From a virus, in IMG/VR virus record IMGVR_UViG_3300042882_001578, positions 1 to 45,290 of that record: a stretch of DNA of 45,290 bases; one strand, written 5' to 3'. A model generated the notes under the pieces. It was not told where the DNA came from, ran no database searches, and was given only the letters and a program-made list of their open reading frames with translations. Below are positions 37,320-45,290 of the stretch, in pieces. The position numbers were made by a program, and so were the translations under genes. The first letter of the stretch is position 1; each line of letters opens with the position of its first letter.

Positions 37320-38053
37320 CTTATTCTGATCTAATAACCTCTGAGCATAATGATAAACCGAATTTTGTTGCGGTTGTTGATTTATTAACCTCAGAGTTCG
37401 TAGATCTACAATCATTATATGTGGACATCACCCGGCTATATGACTTAGATACAGCTGTTGGTTCCCAGCTTGATGTAGTTGGTCAATGGGTAGGGTTTTC
37501 CAGACGGATACCTACTCCTCTTGAAAATGTCTATTTTGAATGGGATGGAGAAGCTTCTCTTGGGTGGAACTATGGGGCTTGGCAAGGAGCTTATGATTCG
37601 GATACTGGGTTAACTATCCTTAGCGATGAATACTACCGCACCCTTCTTCGAGCTAAGATATTGGCAAACCGTTGGGATGGTTCTATTCCAATGGCGTATT
37701 CAATTTATGCCGCGGCCTTCAACTGGGATTCAAGAGTTCAAAATTCAAATCGATGGGATGACGGAACTTTTGTCTGGGATATATCTTTATGGGATGTTGG
37801 AATAGAACTAGCTTCCCATTTAATCATACAAGATTATCAAGATATGACTATGGTCATCATTTTGGTTGGTAAACGGTTAGAAGCTGTAGAAAAAGCTATC
37901 CTCTTAAACGGTTATTTTCCAATAAAACCAGAGGGAGTAAGATTACTAGCGATTGCCGAATCCGCCACCACTACCGGCCCAGTATTTAGTTGGGATACCA
38001 ATGAGTCCACTTTAGTTGAAGGTTGGGGAGCTGGTGAATGGGCTATATTCTAA
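37316..38053 (+). CDS. baseplate protein (DUF2612-like)
   Basis: 245 aa. SLYVDITRLYDLDTAVGSQL, DVVGQWVGFSRRIP, LSDEYYRTLLRAKILANRWD, GSIPMAYSIY match DUF2612, usually the last baseplate protein before fibre genes. ATGA overlap with baseplate J. Trp-rich repeats (WDSRVQNSNRWDDGTFVWDI) are typical. Confidence 0.82.
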   Translation: MTYSDLITSEHNDKPNFVAVVDLLTSEFVDLQSLYVDITRLYDLDTAVGSQLDVVGQWVGFSRRIPTPLENVYFEWDGEASLGWNYGAWQGAYDSDTGLTILSDEYYRTLLRAKILANRWDGSIPMAYSIYAAAFNWDSRVQNSNRWDDGTFVWDISLWDVGIELASHLIIQDYQDMTMVIILVGKRLEAVEKAILLNGYFPIKPEGVRLLAIAESATTTGPVFSWDTNESTLVEGWGAGEWAIF

Positions 38054-38065
38054 TTAGGAGTTGAA

Positions 38066-40171
38066 ATGACAGATTTATACACCCCAAGTGGTGAACCAGA
38101 AGATAACTCGTTGGCGGTATCTGCTTTTATCCGCAACGAGTTTAACCTCATTAAGGATGCAGTCAATGCTTTGGAAGCCTTGGTGAACAATGTAACCTTG
38201 ACTCCTGGTCCTCCCGGAGCTAATGGTACCAAAAGCATAACCTTGACGGCTTTCAAATGGTCAAATTCCGGGGTAGGTTCTTTTGCTCAGGCTTTCTCCT
38301 TTGATTGGACAACTAAAGTAGTTTCCAATTACCCTTCTGGATGGAGTGCTTCCGCCCCAAGTGCTCCCGGGAGCGGTTACACCTTGTATATGCTTCAGCT
38401 TGTTCTGACTGATGTTGCCTCTGTTCCTTCTTCCTCTGGAAACTGGTCCGGTGCTGCTAGTAGTTCCGTTGGGTACAAAGTAGATGGTAATGCCGGAGCT
38501 AATGGTACCAAAAGCATAACCTTGACGGCTTTCAAATGGTCGAACTCAGGAGCGGGTACTTTTTCCGGTACTTTTGGTTATACCTGGGCTTCCGGCAATG
38601 TTTCCAATTACCCTTCTGGATGGAGTGCAGCAGCTCCTGGATCTCCCGGGAGCGGTTACATCCTTTATATGCTTCAATTAGTCCTTACGGCAACGGCTAC
38701 TGATACAGTGACTGCCGGAGATTGGGCTCTAGCCTCAACAAACTCTATTGGTTACCGGACAGATGGAAGCATAGGTCCTCAAGGGCAAGGACAAGTCAAG
38801 GGGATAAGTTTTATAAGATCTGCAACATCCCCTAGTACCCCGGCGGTGAGCGGTAGTTTTGTTTCTCCTGTTGCGGCCGGTTGGAGCGACGGTATTCCAG
38901 CAGGGTCAGATCCTTTATACTCAACCACCCGTATATTCACTTCCGATGGTCTTTCACCACAGCAGGCTGCTTGGACAACGCCGACTTTGTTCGCTTTGGA
39001 TGGAGTTGATGGCACAAACGGGGCGAACGGGCAAGGGGCTAAGCTTAGGCATATTTTCAGTTCTGCAGCCTCGGCTCCAGCCCTTCCAGCCCCGAATGCT
39101 ACTACTGGTTGGAACACCTCCCCTGATTCAACAACGGTATGGTGGAGTTTCCAAACGAATACCACAGATCATACTGGGACAATTATTTCATACGGTGGTT
39201 GGGAAGCCGCAGTTAAAATCAAAGGTGAAACAGGGAACATTGGTCAAACTGGCCAATCAGCCAGAAGAGCTTATGTGGTTACCACCTTAGCGACTCCACC
39301 AGCTATCGTGGCCGGCTCCGGGGATGTGGTACCTTCTAATTCCCCGGCTGGTCAAGTAGTTGGTAAAGGGTGGAGTTTCAATGCTTATTCAACTTTAGCT
39401 TCAGGTGAATTTCAATACGTCACCGATGGAATCTATACTCCTGGTGGAAACATTGCTTGGGGTGACGCTTATTTGAACTACCTAAAAGTAGGTAGTCTGT
39501 CGGCATTGTCCGCTTACTTGGGTAATGTTGAGTTGGATACCCTAGGCAACATTCACACCACTGGTAAGAGTTTTGGTAGCTCTGGAAGTGGTATAATGCT
39601 TGGCTATTCCGGCGGTAATTATGTCCTAGATGTCGGAAACGCCTTAAAATACCTACGTTGGAACGGTGTCGATTTACAAGTGGGTGGGGATATTATTTCT
39701 ACCGGTAATTTGAAAACTGAGACAGTAGTCATAACTAGAGTAGGAGCTACTCTACTTGGGACAAGTGGTACAGTAGGAAGTGGTGTAGGTTTTGATTCTG
39801 AAGTTATAACACTTCCTGCAGTAACTTCGTCTCAAGATAGAGGATATATTCAAATTGAAGGGCTAATAGAGGCAACAATAAAGCCTAGTACTAATTACTT
39901 TTTCTCAGCTTCAGCTAAAATAACTATAAATGGTAGTTACATAACTGTATTAACTAAAACATTCTATGTGCCATCATCTACTGGTTACGATGGAACTTCT
40001 CTAGGGCATACATACTGTATATACCTTTCGGTAGCTTATTTAAACTCTTTAATTGCTTTTTACGGAGGTAGTATTTTAGACGCAATAAGTATAAAAATTG
40101 GACTTGCTTCAGTGACAACAGGTACTTTTAATCTGAGAGTAATACCAAGAGCCCAAGAATTTAAACGGTAG
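38066..40171 (+). CDS. tail fibre protein with duplicated domains
   Basis: 701 aa. N-terminal coiled coil (FIRNEFNLIKDAVNALEALV) and short collagen-like turns (GPPGANGTK, GPQGQG). Two tandem copies of a roughly 93-residue domain, each starting KSITLTAFKWSNSG and containing NYPSGWSA, at about residues 55-145 and 147-240. The rest is beta-rich. The C-terminal 150 residues (from 39720) have a more AT-rich, different-looking sequence, as expected for a receptor-binding tip exchanged between phages. Confidence 0.78.
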   Translation: MTDLYTPSGEPEDNSLAVSAFIRNEFNLIKDAVNALEALVNNVTLTPGPPGANGTKSITLTAFKWSNSGVGSFAQAFSFDWTTKVVSNYPSGWSASAPSAPGSGYTLYMLQLVLTDVASVPSSSGNWSGAASSSVGYKVDGNAGANGTKSITLTAFKWSNSGAGTFSGTFGYTWASGNVSNYPSGWSAAAPGSPGSGYILYMLQLVLTATATDTVTAGDWALASTNSIGYRTDGSIGPQGQGQVKGISFIRSATSPSTPAVSGSFVSPVAAGWSDGIPAGSDPLYSTTRIFTSDGLSPQQAAWTTPTLFALDGVDGTNGANGQGAKLRHIFSSAASAPALPAPNATTGWNTSPDSTTVWWSFQTNTTDHTGTIISYGGWEAAVKIKGETGNIGQTGQSARRAYVVTTLATPPAIVAGSGDVVPSNSPAGQVVGKGWSFNAYSTLASGEFQYVTDGIYTPGGNIAWGDAYLNYLKVGSLSALSAYLGNVELDTLGNIHTTGKSFGSSGSGIMLGYSGGNYVLDVGNALKYLRWNGVDLQVGGDIISTGNLKTETVVITRVGATLLGTSGTVGSGVGFDSEVITLPAVTSSQDRGYIQIEGLIEATIKPSTNYFFSASAKITINGSYITVLTKTFYVPSSTGYDGTSLGHTYCIYLSVAYLNSLIAFYGGSILDAISIKIGLASVTTGTFNLRVIPRAQEFKR
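38216..38770 (+). repeat. tandem domain duplication in tail fibre
   Basis: The DNA beginning GGAGCTAATGGTACCAAAAG at 38216 recurs at 38496 with very few changes over some 50 bases; TTTCCAATTACCCTTCTGGA also recurs (38320 and 38600). The unit is 280 bp. The near identity points to a recent duplication or recombination. Confidence 0.75.
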
Positions 40172-40180
40172 AGGAACTTT

Positions 40181-40597
40181 ATGCCTATTATCCTAGACAA
40201 TAGCCTAGCAACACAGATAACAATTCCACAAACTAGTGGAGTACTTTTAGAAGTGTCTGGGGATGCACCTATAACATCTAATAACTTAACCATAGATTAC
40301 ATCGCCAATGTAATAAAAGCCCCTACTGCTACCGGTACCTTGGTGTATTCCGTAGGATTGTATATAAACGGAAGTGATGTAGCCACTACCTCGTCTGGTG
40401 TATATAAACAATCCTTGCAAGCTGGCTCAGCTTACTCAGTTATAAGTTTAAAGGATTTCTACAATACCATACAAATGCTTGCTCCTATTTATGACTATAA
40501 AGTAAAAATAACTGGGTATACTTATGGTACTGTTAGCAAAATTTACCTCACCAACCAACGACTACATGTAGAATTACCGAACGAAATAAGTAATTAA
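40181..40597 (+). CDS. fibre-associated hypothetical protein
   Basis: 138 aa, beta-rich (SGVLLEVSGDAPITSNNLTI, GTLVYSVGLYINGSDVATTS). Composition is AT-rich like the fibre tip just upstream, so both probably moved together. Could be a fibre tip subunit or chaperone. AGGAAC precedes the ATG. Confidence 0.5.
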   Translation: MPIILDNSLATQITIPQTSGVLLEVSGDAPITSNNLTIDYIANVIKAPTATGTLVYSVGLYINGSDVATTSSGVYKQSLQAGSAYSVISLKDFYNTIQMLAPIYDYKVKITGYTYGTVSKIYLTNQRLHVELPNEISN

Positions 40598-40622
40598 TTG
40601 CCTATTTTAACAAGGAAAAACA

Positions 40623-41417
40623 ATGGCCACAAATTCAATATTAACTTTTGCTGCAACCGGGACTACTGCAGATCTTTTAACAGATGGTGAATATAGTGCC
40701 GATGCGCAACGGGGTATCGGTCACCAGCCTGGAGTGGCAAGGGCTAAACTTGCTAACAAAGTAGCTAAACAGAGTTCTCTCCTTTCTGCGGCTTTGGCCC
40801 AGTTCATAGCAGACAACCAAAGTAATAATATTTCGGACTCTTTGTCCGTCGCGACTTTGGCTGGGTACCTAGATCAAGCTGTTGCTGCTAGCCTCCTCGA
40901 TAGAGGGTTTGTGATAATCGGAGAGGTTCGTTATGTTTGTCAACCTTCTCCGCCAGCAGGTTGGTTAAAAGCGAATGGTGTAGCCATTTCCCGGACAACC
41001 TACGCAGCCTTATTCGGAGCGCTCGGTACCCTTTATGGAGCAGGAGATGGTTCAACAACTTTCAATCTACCTGACTTAAGAGGTGAATTTATTCGAGGTT
41101 TCGATGATGGAAGAGGGGTTGATCCAGCCCGAAGCCTCGGGACTAAACAGAAAGGTACTTTAATCGGTTATGATAAAAGTAACGATGCTGTTTTTGGGGT
41201 ATCTACCACAACGGACTTTGGTTCCGCTTCGCAGGCTGTTGTAGGAGTAGATCCTTACAGTACAGCTGACTACGCTGGGGCTAACTTGCGAGGAGCCACC
41301 GATGTCGGGTCAAATGCTTTACCGGGTAATGCAGACGGAGCCTCCGGGGGTTATTCTGGGGTAGCAAGACCACGTAATATAGCCTTGCTCCCAATTATCT
41401 ATACTGGTGTGGTTTAA
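40623..41417 (+). CDS. tail collar-domain fibre protein
   Basis: 264 aa. VCQPSPPAGWLKANGVAISR, TTYAALFGALGTLYGAGDGS and TTFNLPDLRGEFIRGFDDGR form the phage tail collar domain (residues about 103-165). The end (RPRNIALLPIIYTG) is the standard receptor-end motif. Its stop TAA (41415-41417) overlaps the stop of the opposite-strand gene at 41414. AAGGAAA precedes the ATG. Confidence 0.82.
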   Translation: MATNSILTFAATGTTADLLTDGEYSADAQRGIGHQPGVARAKLANKVAKQSSLLSAALAQFIADNQSNNISDSLSVATLAGYLDQAVAASLLDRGFVIIGEVRYVCQPSPPAGWLKANGVAISRTTYAALFGALGTLYGAGDGSTTFNLPDLRGEFIRGFDDGRGVDPARSLGTKQKGTLIGYDKSNDAVFGVSTTTDFGSASQAVVGVDPYSTADYAGANLRGATDVGSNALPGNADGASGGYSGVARPRNIALLPIIYTGVV

Positions 41418-41689
41418 AAGAACATGGTACCGACCCGGATGCGGCCATCATCAAGAAACTGCATCCGGGAAAAGTAATCACCAGTCCTGCGGAACCATTC
41501 TGCCCCACCTTTGACTTCGACTCGGACGGATGTAGGTTGAACTTTTACCCGGACTTTTCTGAAGACTTTTTCTTTGGTTTCTCTATGAATAAATTCCAAT
41601 TCTTTGTGGTAGTGACCAAACCGATCTTTTATCCAACCAGCCTCTTCTAGTTTGGTGAAGAAGGTTATTTTTATATCTTTAGTTTTCAT
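41414..41689 (-). CDS. small hypothetical protein
   Basis: 91 aa. ITFFTKLEEAGWIKDRFGHY, then KVRVKVQPTSVRVEVKGGAE: alpha/beta, basic, resembles small phage proteins with an aromatic Gly-Trp core. GAGGAA lies seven bases before the ATG; ATGA-like overlap with the upstream glycosylase gene. Stop codons of this gene and the collar gene overlap on opposite strands. Function unknown. Confidence 0.55.
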   Translation of the reverse strand: MKTKDIKITFFTKLEEAGWIKDRFGHYHKELEFIHRETKEKVFRKVRVKVQPTSVRVEVKGGAEWFRRTGDYFSRMQFLDDGRIRVGTMFF

Positions 41690-42041
41690 GGGCTAATTCC
41701 TCAAAACGTTTTTGGCACTCCGGGCACCTCCGAAGTAATTCTTTAAGGGAAGCTTCTTTATCTACCACTTTAAGCAGGTAGTCTGGATTTCCGCTTGGTT
41801 GGAACTTATACCAAGCTATAGCAGGCAATTCAGATTTGTGGTTATATCCGCGGGATTCCATTTCTAGGACCAGTTCCCAATGCCTAGTGACCAAAGCCAT
41901 AGGTTCCATCAAATTATCTCGGATGTACCCAGCCATGGAGATCCCTTTGTTAATGGAACCGACAAACATATGGTGTTCCACATGTTCCCCGAGGAGGTGT
42001 TGCCGACACATAATTTTTGGGTCAACCATCCACATTCTCAT
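41679..42041 (-). CDS. pyrimidine dimer DNA glycosylase-like (T4 endonuclease V family)
   Basis: 120 aa from the ATG at 42041, which overlaps the previous stop (ATGA); a GTG at 42050 is less likely. MRMWMVDPKIMCRQHLLGEH, VEHHMFVGSINKGISMAGYI, RHWELVLEMESRGYNHKSEL are characteristic of phage proteins assigned to the pyrimidine-dimer glycosylase family, which remove UV dimers with an N-terminal nucleophile. A CPECQKRF C-terminus may be an added metal site. The UV-repair role is by family only. Confidence 0.6.
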   Translation of the reverse strand: MRMWMVDPKIMCRQHLLGEHVEHHMFVGSINKGISMAGYIRDNLMEPMALVTRHWELVLEMESRGYNHKSELPAIAWYKFQPSGNPDYLLKVVDKEASLKELLRRCPECQKRFEELAHEN

Positions 42042-42292
42042 GGGATACACCGGATAAAACTGAAATCCCCAACAACATCATCCCGGCTTTTCAAATTAAG
42101 CAGGCCGGCAAGGTACCAATCACTTTTCAACCCATACGCGGTTAATTTTTTACGTTTATCTTGAACGGATACGGCGCGCCACGCGATTTTACCGTGGATG
42201 GGTACCCACTGGGTAGGTACCTCCTCTTTCCGATAGGTGACGGTGGCCAGGCTTTTCAATTCCTCAGCCACCCGTTTGGATAAGGTTTTCAT
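42038..42292 (-). CDS. small hypothetical protein
   Basis: 84 aa from ATG 42292, which has AGGAG eight bases before it and a promoter just upstream (42324-42352); the longer frame to 42352 would overlap that promoter. Basic N-terminus (LSKRVAEELKSLATVTYRKE), then IHGKIAWRAVSVQDKRKKLT. No family recognised. Confidence 0.55.
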   Translation of the reverse strand: MKTLSKRVAEELKSLATVTYRKEEVPTQWVPIHGKIAWRAVSVQDKRKKLTAYGLKSDWYLAGLLNLKSRDDVVGDFSFIRCIP

Positions 42293-42323
42293 CTCATTTC
42301 TCCTGTTTGTTAAAGTATGCCTA

Positions 42324-42352
42324 ATTATCAGACTAAAACAGAATAAAGTCAA
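42324..42352 (-). promoter_or_regulatory. sigma70-type promoter after the polymerase gene
   Basis: On the minus strand: TTGACT (5 of 6), a 17-nt spacer and GATAAT (5 of 6). It lies in the 68-base gap downstream of the DNA polymerase and would transcribe the three small minus-strand genes independently. Confidence 0.62.
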
Positions 42353-42360
42353 CCTTTTTC

Positions 42361-45102
42361 TTATTCAACTAGCTCTTCAACATGGCCCCAATCTGGCCCA
42401 ATATCGCAATCCGCAATAATTGGAATCTTCAATGGGATGGCGGTTTCCAACACCCTTTTCATTTCCCTGAAAGCTTCATCCTTTCCACCCGGATCGCTAA
42501 AATCCAATTCATCATGAACCGTTAAGCGTGGGGTACCGGTCTCTGCGAAGATCCCATCTTTCCAGCATATCCACATAGCCTTTTTCATTAAGTCAGCAGC
42601 GGAACCTTGTAGGCGCCGGTTTAAGGCTTTATGTGTTTGTGCTCGGCGAATGTTCCCATACTTAAGAATGGCTTGATCATAAGGCAGTGGAATGGTATCC
42701 CGACCCCAATTGTCCGGTTCCCATAAGTCAAACCTAGATTTGCGCCCAAGAATCGTACGAATAACTCCTGTGGTCAAAGCCTCCTGTATGGCCTCCTCCA
42801 TAGTGGCCTTGGCGAAAGGTGCTCCTTCATGGTAGGCCGCAAACAGTTTTTTACCCTCAGATGCCTTCAATCCGAGGCCAGCTGATAAGGCATCCACACC
42901 CATCCCATAGATCAAACCGAAGTTGATGTTTTTAACAGCCTTTCGACTTAGTTCTTGACCAGTTTGCCTAGTAACTAATTCCTGGGTCATCACATGGTAA
43001 TCTGTATGCGGGTCACGATTAAAGATGTCCCGGACTTCTTGGCTCATTTTACCTACTGCGAAATGGGCCAGGAACCTGTACTCTACTTGACTATTATGGG
43101 AGCATAACCCCTCTGCAATGAATGTTTTGTGATCCGTTTCAACGGCTATGACCTCCTGTTCCCCGAGGTACTCAATAGCGAGCACCTCATCCGCCGGTCC
43201 CCAATTCTGGACATTCACTCCTTCGATCAATTTTTCTGGAACTTTTGCCAAGAGCCTGAGTGGGCGCACCTGTCCTAAAAAGCGCCAAATTGCATCACGG
43301 CCACCTGTTAAACGCAAGAGCCACACTCCTCCTTTATTCAAATGCTCCTCGTAGGCGAAATCGTATTTATCGAGAAGACGTTTAACTTCCGCATAGCACA
43401 AACCTTCTTTCTGTCCGACACCGACAATACCTGAACTTATCCAACCTTCTCCATCGAAGAATCCGGAGAGCCACCCAAGGTCATAATTTTCTGTAAGGTT
43501 CTCCCAAGGCTCTACCGCGCGCAGGATGCTTGCTCCAACCTTCAATGTCTCGGTAAACATCCAACGCGCCGGCGCATTCTTGTTCTGGCCAGGCCGGCCA
43601 AGCCACCGGTGTTTATCCGAACAGATGATTGAACCTTTGTTTGTCATAATTCGATAACATGGCCGGGTAAGCTTTTTCAATGCTGTAACTATTGAATTTC
43701 GAAGGTAACGCCTGCCTTTATCCGCTTGAGCCCCGGAATATTTTTTGTCTTCATCGAAAGCAACTATTGGCATACCAACCTCTAGGCTACAGGCTGGAAT
43801 CCAACGTAGATCAGGGGTCAGTACCCTAGTTTCTGGGGCGACACAATAATCATATTTGCGCCAGCACATGTGTTCATAATCAGGGGTAAAAATTCCTCGT
43901 ACCATAGGGGCTAATTCATCGTCTCTAGATGGCAAATTCTGAAGGTTAGGGGTAGAACTGCTGAACCGGCCGGATCGGGTTCCGCCTTCATCTCCGCGAA
44001 GCAGATGGAATTGGCCATATACCTTACCATTGACATGGGAATCGAGAACATAGGACTCCACAAAGGTTCCACGAAGTTTTGCTAGTTTTCGGATTTCGTT
44101 GATACTTGCAGAGATTGGATGATTGACTTCTTTGAGGAATCCTTTTGTGAAACTCGGGTTCCCTTTATCCGTCCGCGGGTAAGGAAGGCCGGCTTCATCA
44201 AAAGCCTTGGCTAAACTGGCTGAAGCATTAATTTCCACGTGGAAACCAACAAGTTTATCCAGTTTTTGCTGCTCCTGGTCTTCTTTGGCTTTTAGTTTGT
44301 CCCGCAGTTTTTCAGCGGCATCCACATCCACGGACACCCCTTCAAAGCGCATGTCGATAGTCAAATAGATAAGGTCACATTCCATGCGGAATAAATCGTA
44401 GAGGCCTTCCCGCCAGATCAACGGATATAATACTTCAGCTAACCGTAGAGGGAGATCGGCATCACTTTCAGCATATGGGCCAACTAGCCTGGCCGGTGCC
44501 CGATAAATGTTTGCCCTTTGTTTCCCAGTAATAGCCCCACCGTAATAATCGGAACACCACCGGTAAAGAAGAGAAGACTCTTTCCCCTCACCTAGATATT
44601 TTGTGGCCAGTGTTTCTAAAGCCACTTGAGCCCGTTCATCCAGTAGAGCTTCAGCGAATTGAACATCAAACAATTCACCTCGAACAATGACACCCTCTTG
44701 GCGGAGCCACCCGATATCGTAGGTTAGGTTAGCCCCGATTTTAGGTTGTTTTGGATTACCTAAAGTATCCCGGAGCCAGGCTAATACCGGTTCAACTGGC
44801 CAATTATACTCCGGTTCCACTTCGTGGCGAAGCGGGTAATACCACCGCCCACCTCCAGGTACCCCAATAGAAACTCCAACTAAATGACCTTTGCCACGAG
44901 CCCATCCTGGCCCATTGTCCTCCAGTTCCGGGTCATAGGTTTCCACATCAATGGCAATAGCCTTTGCTGAAGATAGATCTGGTAAATAAGTAGGTGGTAA
45001 CCATCCGGTATCTGGGATCGAAGGCATGACCCGGACGGTTTTGTTCCGACCAGTCGCTTGAACATCTTCCCAAAATAAACCTACAGCATCGACTCTAGCC
45101 AT
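42361..45102 (-). CDS. polA: family A DNA polymerase with 3'-5' exonuclease, interrupted by an intein
   Basis: 913 aa precursor; 662 aa after splicing. Exonuclease: AIAIDVETYD (Asp-x-Glu near residue 51) and GANLTYDIGW. Polymerase: GGTRSGRFSSSTPNLQNLPS, motif A DYSQVEYR split between Tyr419 and Ser671, motif B (RKAVKNINFGLIYGMG), motif C (TVHDELD near 862). The insertion of 251 residues at motif A begins with Cys420 and ends His-Asn, followed by Ser. This is the replicative polymerase; the phage needs splicing to make it active. It lies downstream of the 53-codon gene with no clear ribosome site of its own. Confidence 0.92.
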   Translation of the reverse strand: MARVDAVGLFWEDVQATGRNKTVRVMPSIPDTGWLPPTYLPDLSSAKAIAIDVETYDPELEDNGPGWARGKGHLVGVSIGVPGGGRWYYPLRHEVEPEYNWPVEPVLAWLRDTLGNPKQPKIGANLTYDIGWLRQEGVIVRGELFDVQFAEALLDERAQVALETLATKYLGEGKESSLLYRWCSDYYGGAITGKQRANIYRAPARLVGPYAESDADLPLRLAEVLYPLIWREGLYDLFRMECDLIYLTIDMRFEGVSVDVDAAEKLRDKLKAKEDQEQQKLDKLVGFHVEINASASLAKAFDEAGLPYPRTDKGNPSFTKGFLKEVNHPISASINEIRKLAKLRGTFVESYVLDSHVNGKVYGQFHLLRGDEGGTRSGRFSSSTPNLQNLPSRDDELAPMVRGIFTPDYEHMCWRKYDYCVAPETRVLTPDLRWIPACSLEVGMPIVAFDEDKKYSGAQADKGRRYLRNSIVTALKKLTRPCYRIMTNKGSIICSDKHRWLGRPGQNKNAPARWMFTETLKVGASILRAVEPWENLTENYDLGWLSGFFDGEGWISSGIVGVGQKEGLCYAEVKRLLDKYDFAYEEHLNKGGVWLLRLTGGRDAIWRFLGQVRPLRLLAKVPEKLIEGVNVQNWGPADEVLAIEYLGEQEVIAVETDHKTFIAEGLCSHNSQVEYRFLAHFAVGKMSQEVRDIFNRDPHTDYHVMTQELVTRQTGQELSRKAVKNINFGLIYGMGVDALSAGLGLKASEGKKLFAAYHEGAPFAKATMEEAIQEALTTGVIRTILGRKSRFDLWEPDNWGRDTIPLPYDQAILKYGNIRRAQTHKALNRRLQGSAADLMKKAMWICWKDGIFAETGTPRLTVHDELDFSDPGGKDEAFREMKRVLETAIPLKIPIIADCDIGPDWGHVEELVE
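43093..43845 (-). mobile_element. intein with LAGLIDADG segment in polymerase motif A
   Basis: Polymerase residues 420-670 (251 aa). Starts Cys (CVAPETRVLTPDLRWIPACS, block A), has a block-B-like segment (IICSDKHRW), one clear LAGLIDADG-type motif (LGWLSGFFDGEGW near 43441-43485), block F (DHKTFIAEGL) and ends Cys-Ser-His-Asn before Ser. The N- and C-terminal splicing residues are intact. Only one LAGLIDADG copy is obvious, so homing activity may be reduced or depend on a dimer. Confidence 0.88.
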
Positions 45103-45104
45103 AA

Positions 45105-45266
45105 TCAGGAAAGGGATATTACTTCAGTAACCCATTCTCCGGAGAAACACTTAGCTTCAGCTATGCTCCTGGCCTCCAGGTCATTGCTGGCTTCAATTTC
45201 AAAAGTACGGAAATCTTCCACCTCCCCAAGAACATCATGGCTAGTATACACTAAAAATTGTTTCAT
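45105..45266 (-). CDS. small hypothetical protein upstream of polymerase
   Basis: 53 aa (MKQFLVYTSHDVLGEVEDFR, then ...FEIEASNDLEARSIAEAKCF). Compact alpha/beta; resembles short phage proteins with a similar F.VE.ASN..EA...A pattern. GGGA lies eight bases before the ATG. It ends two bases before the polymerase ATG, so translation is coupled. It was below the length threshold of simple ORF lists. Confidence 0.55.
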   Translation of the reverse strand: MKQFLVYTSHDVLGEVEDFRTFEIEASNDLEARSIAEAKCFSGEWVTEVISLS

Positions 45267-45290
45267 GATCGCATTCCCATTATGACACCC

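Noticed and set aside
41660-41689. K-T-K-D-I at the start of the 41414-41689 gene as another protease site
   Set aside because: The gene is on the opposite strand among repair/replication genes, lacks the HIH tag and is not a head-type protein; best taken as a chance match and a warning about motif length.
45263-45290. Partial minus-strand gene running off the right end
   Set aside because: The frame gives only M-G-M-R-S before a stop, and if the ends join there is an in-frame TAG just upstream.
1-45290. Integrase, attachment site or insertion sequence
   Set aside because: No integrase, transposase or paired att-like repeats were recognised on either strand; the only mobile element visible is the intein.

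Overview
The window is a tailed-phage genome or near-complete genome: a Caudoviricetes phage with a contractile tail. It carries a terminase pair, a DUF1073-type portal, a DUF2213-type prohead protease, a DUF2184-type major capsid protein, a DUF3383-type tail sheath and a minimal baseplate (gp138-like spike, gp25-like wedge, baseplate J, DUF2612). The host is probably a Gram-negative bacterium, because there is a lipobox lipoprotein beside holin-like membrane proteins and an M15 peptidase endolysin. I see no integrase or recognisable lysogeny module, so a lytic lifestyle is likely. All names are recognised from sequence by eye; no search was run.

Layout. (1) 132-3292, minus strand: early/replication operon with a conserved phage protein, a DUF3310-like protein, thymidylate synthase, a Sak4-like RecA-family ATPase and a DUF669-type ssDNA-binding protein. 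(2) 3293-3441: divergent promoter/operator region beside a Cro-like HTH gene. (3) 3481-5971: HTH gene and a primase-helicase. (4) 5972-6384: AT-rich noncoding region with a GAGTAAT array, a candidate origin. (5) 6385-9518: resolvase-like nuclease, then a ladder of very small overlapping genes and a tRNA-like element, ending at a good terminator (9555-9590). (6) 9641-14562: late operon start: TerS, TerL, portal fused to a Nudix hydrolase, endolysin and Mu F-like head protein. (7) 14598-21012: a cassette flanked by GGTTAATAAT, holding a polysaccharide-deacetylase-like protein, lysis/membrane genes and a repeat-bearing LamG-like adhesin. (8) 21064-41417: head maturation, capsid, connectors, sheath, tube, frameshifted chaperone, tape measure with lysozyme, baseplate and fibres. 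(9) 41414-45266, minus strand: small genes, a pyrimidine-dimer glycosylase and a family A DNA polymerase interrupted in motif A by an intein. If the ends join, this cluster continues the minus-strand replication operon.

Most interesting signal: five small genes scattered among head/tail genes (25249, 26481, 26997, 28116, 31076) encode unrelated bodies behind a shared N-terminus, H-I-H-(I/V)-(H)-G-K-K-K, which in four of the five runs into K-x-x-D-A. The same K-(T/A)-x-D-(A/S/T/I) motif occurs near the N-termini of the decoration and major capsid proteins, twice in the scaffold part of the protease-scaffold protein (which also has its own DIHIHV stretch), and exactly at the junction between portal and Nudix domain. 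I propose a capsid-targeting tag with a maturation-protease cleavage site. On this reading the phage loads a set of small internal proteins, and a clipped-off Nudix enzyme, into its head. Fossil sequences around the third tagged gene show that these cassettes have been duplicated and shuffled.
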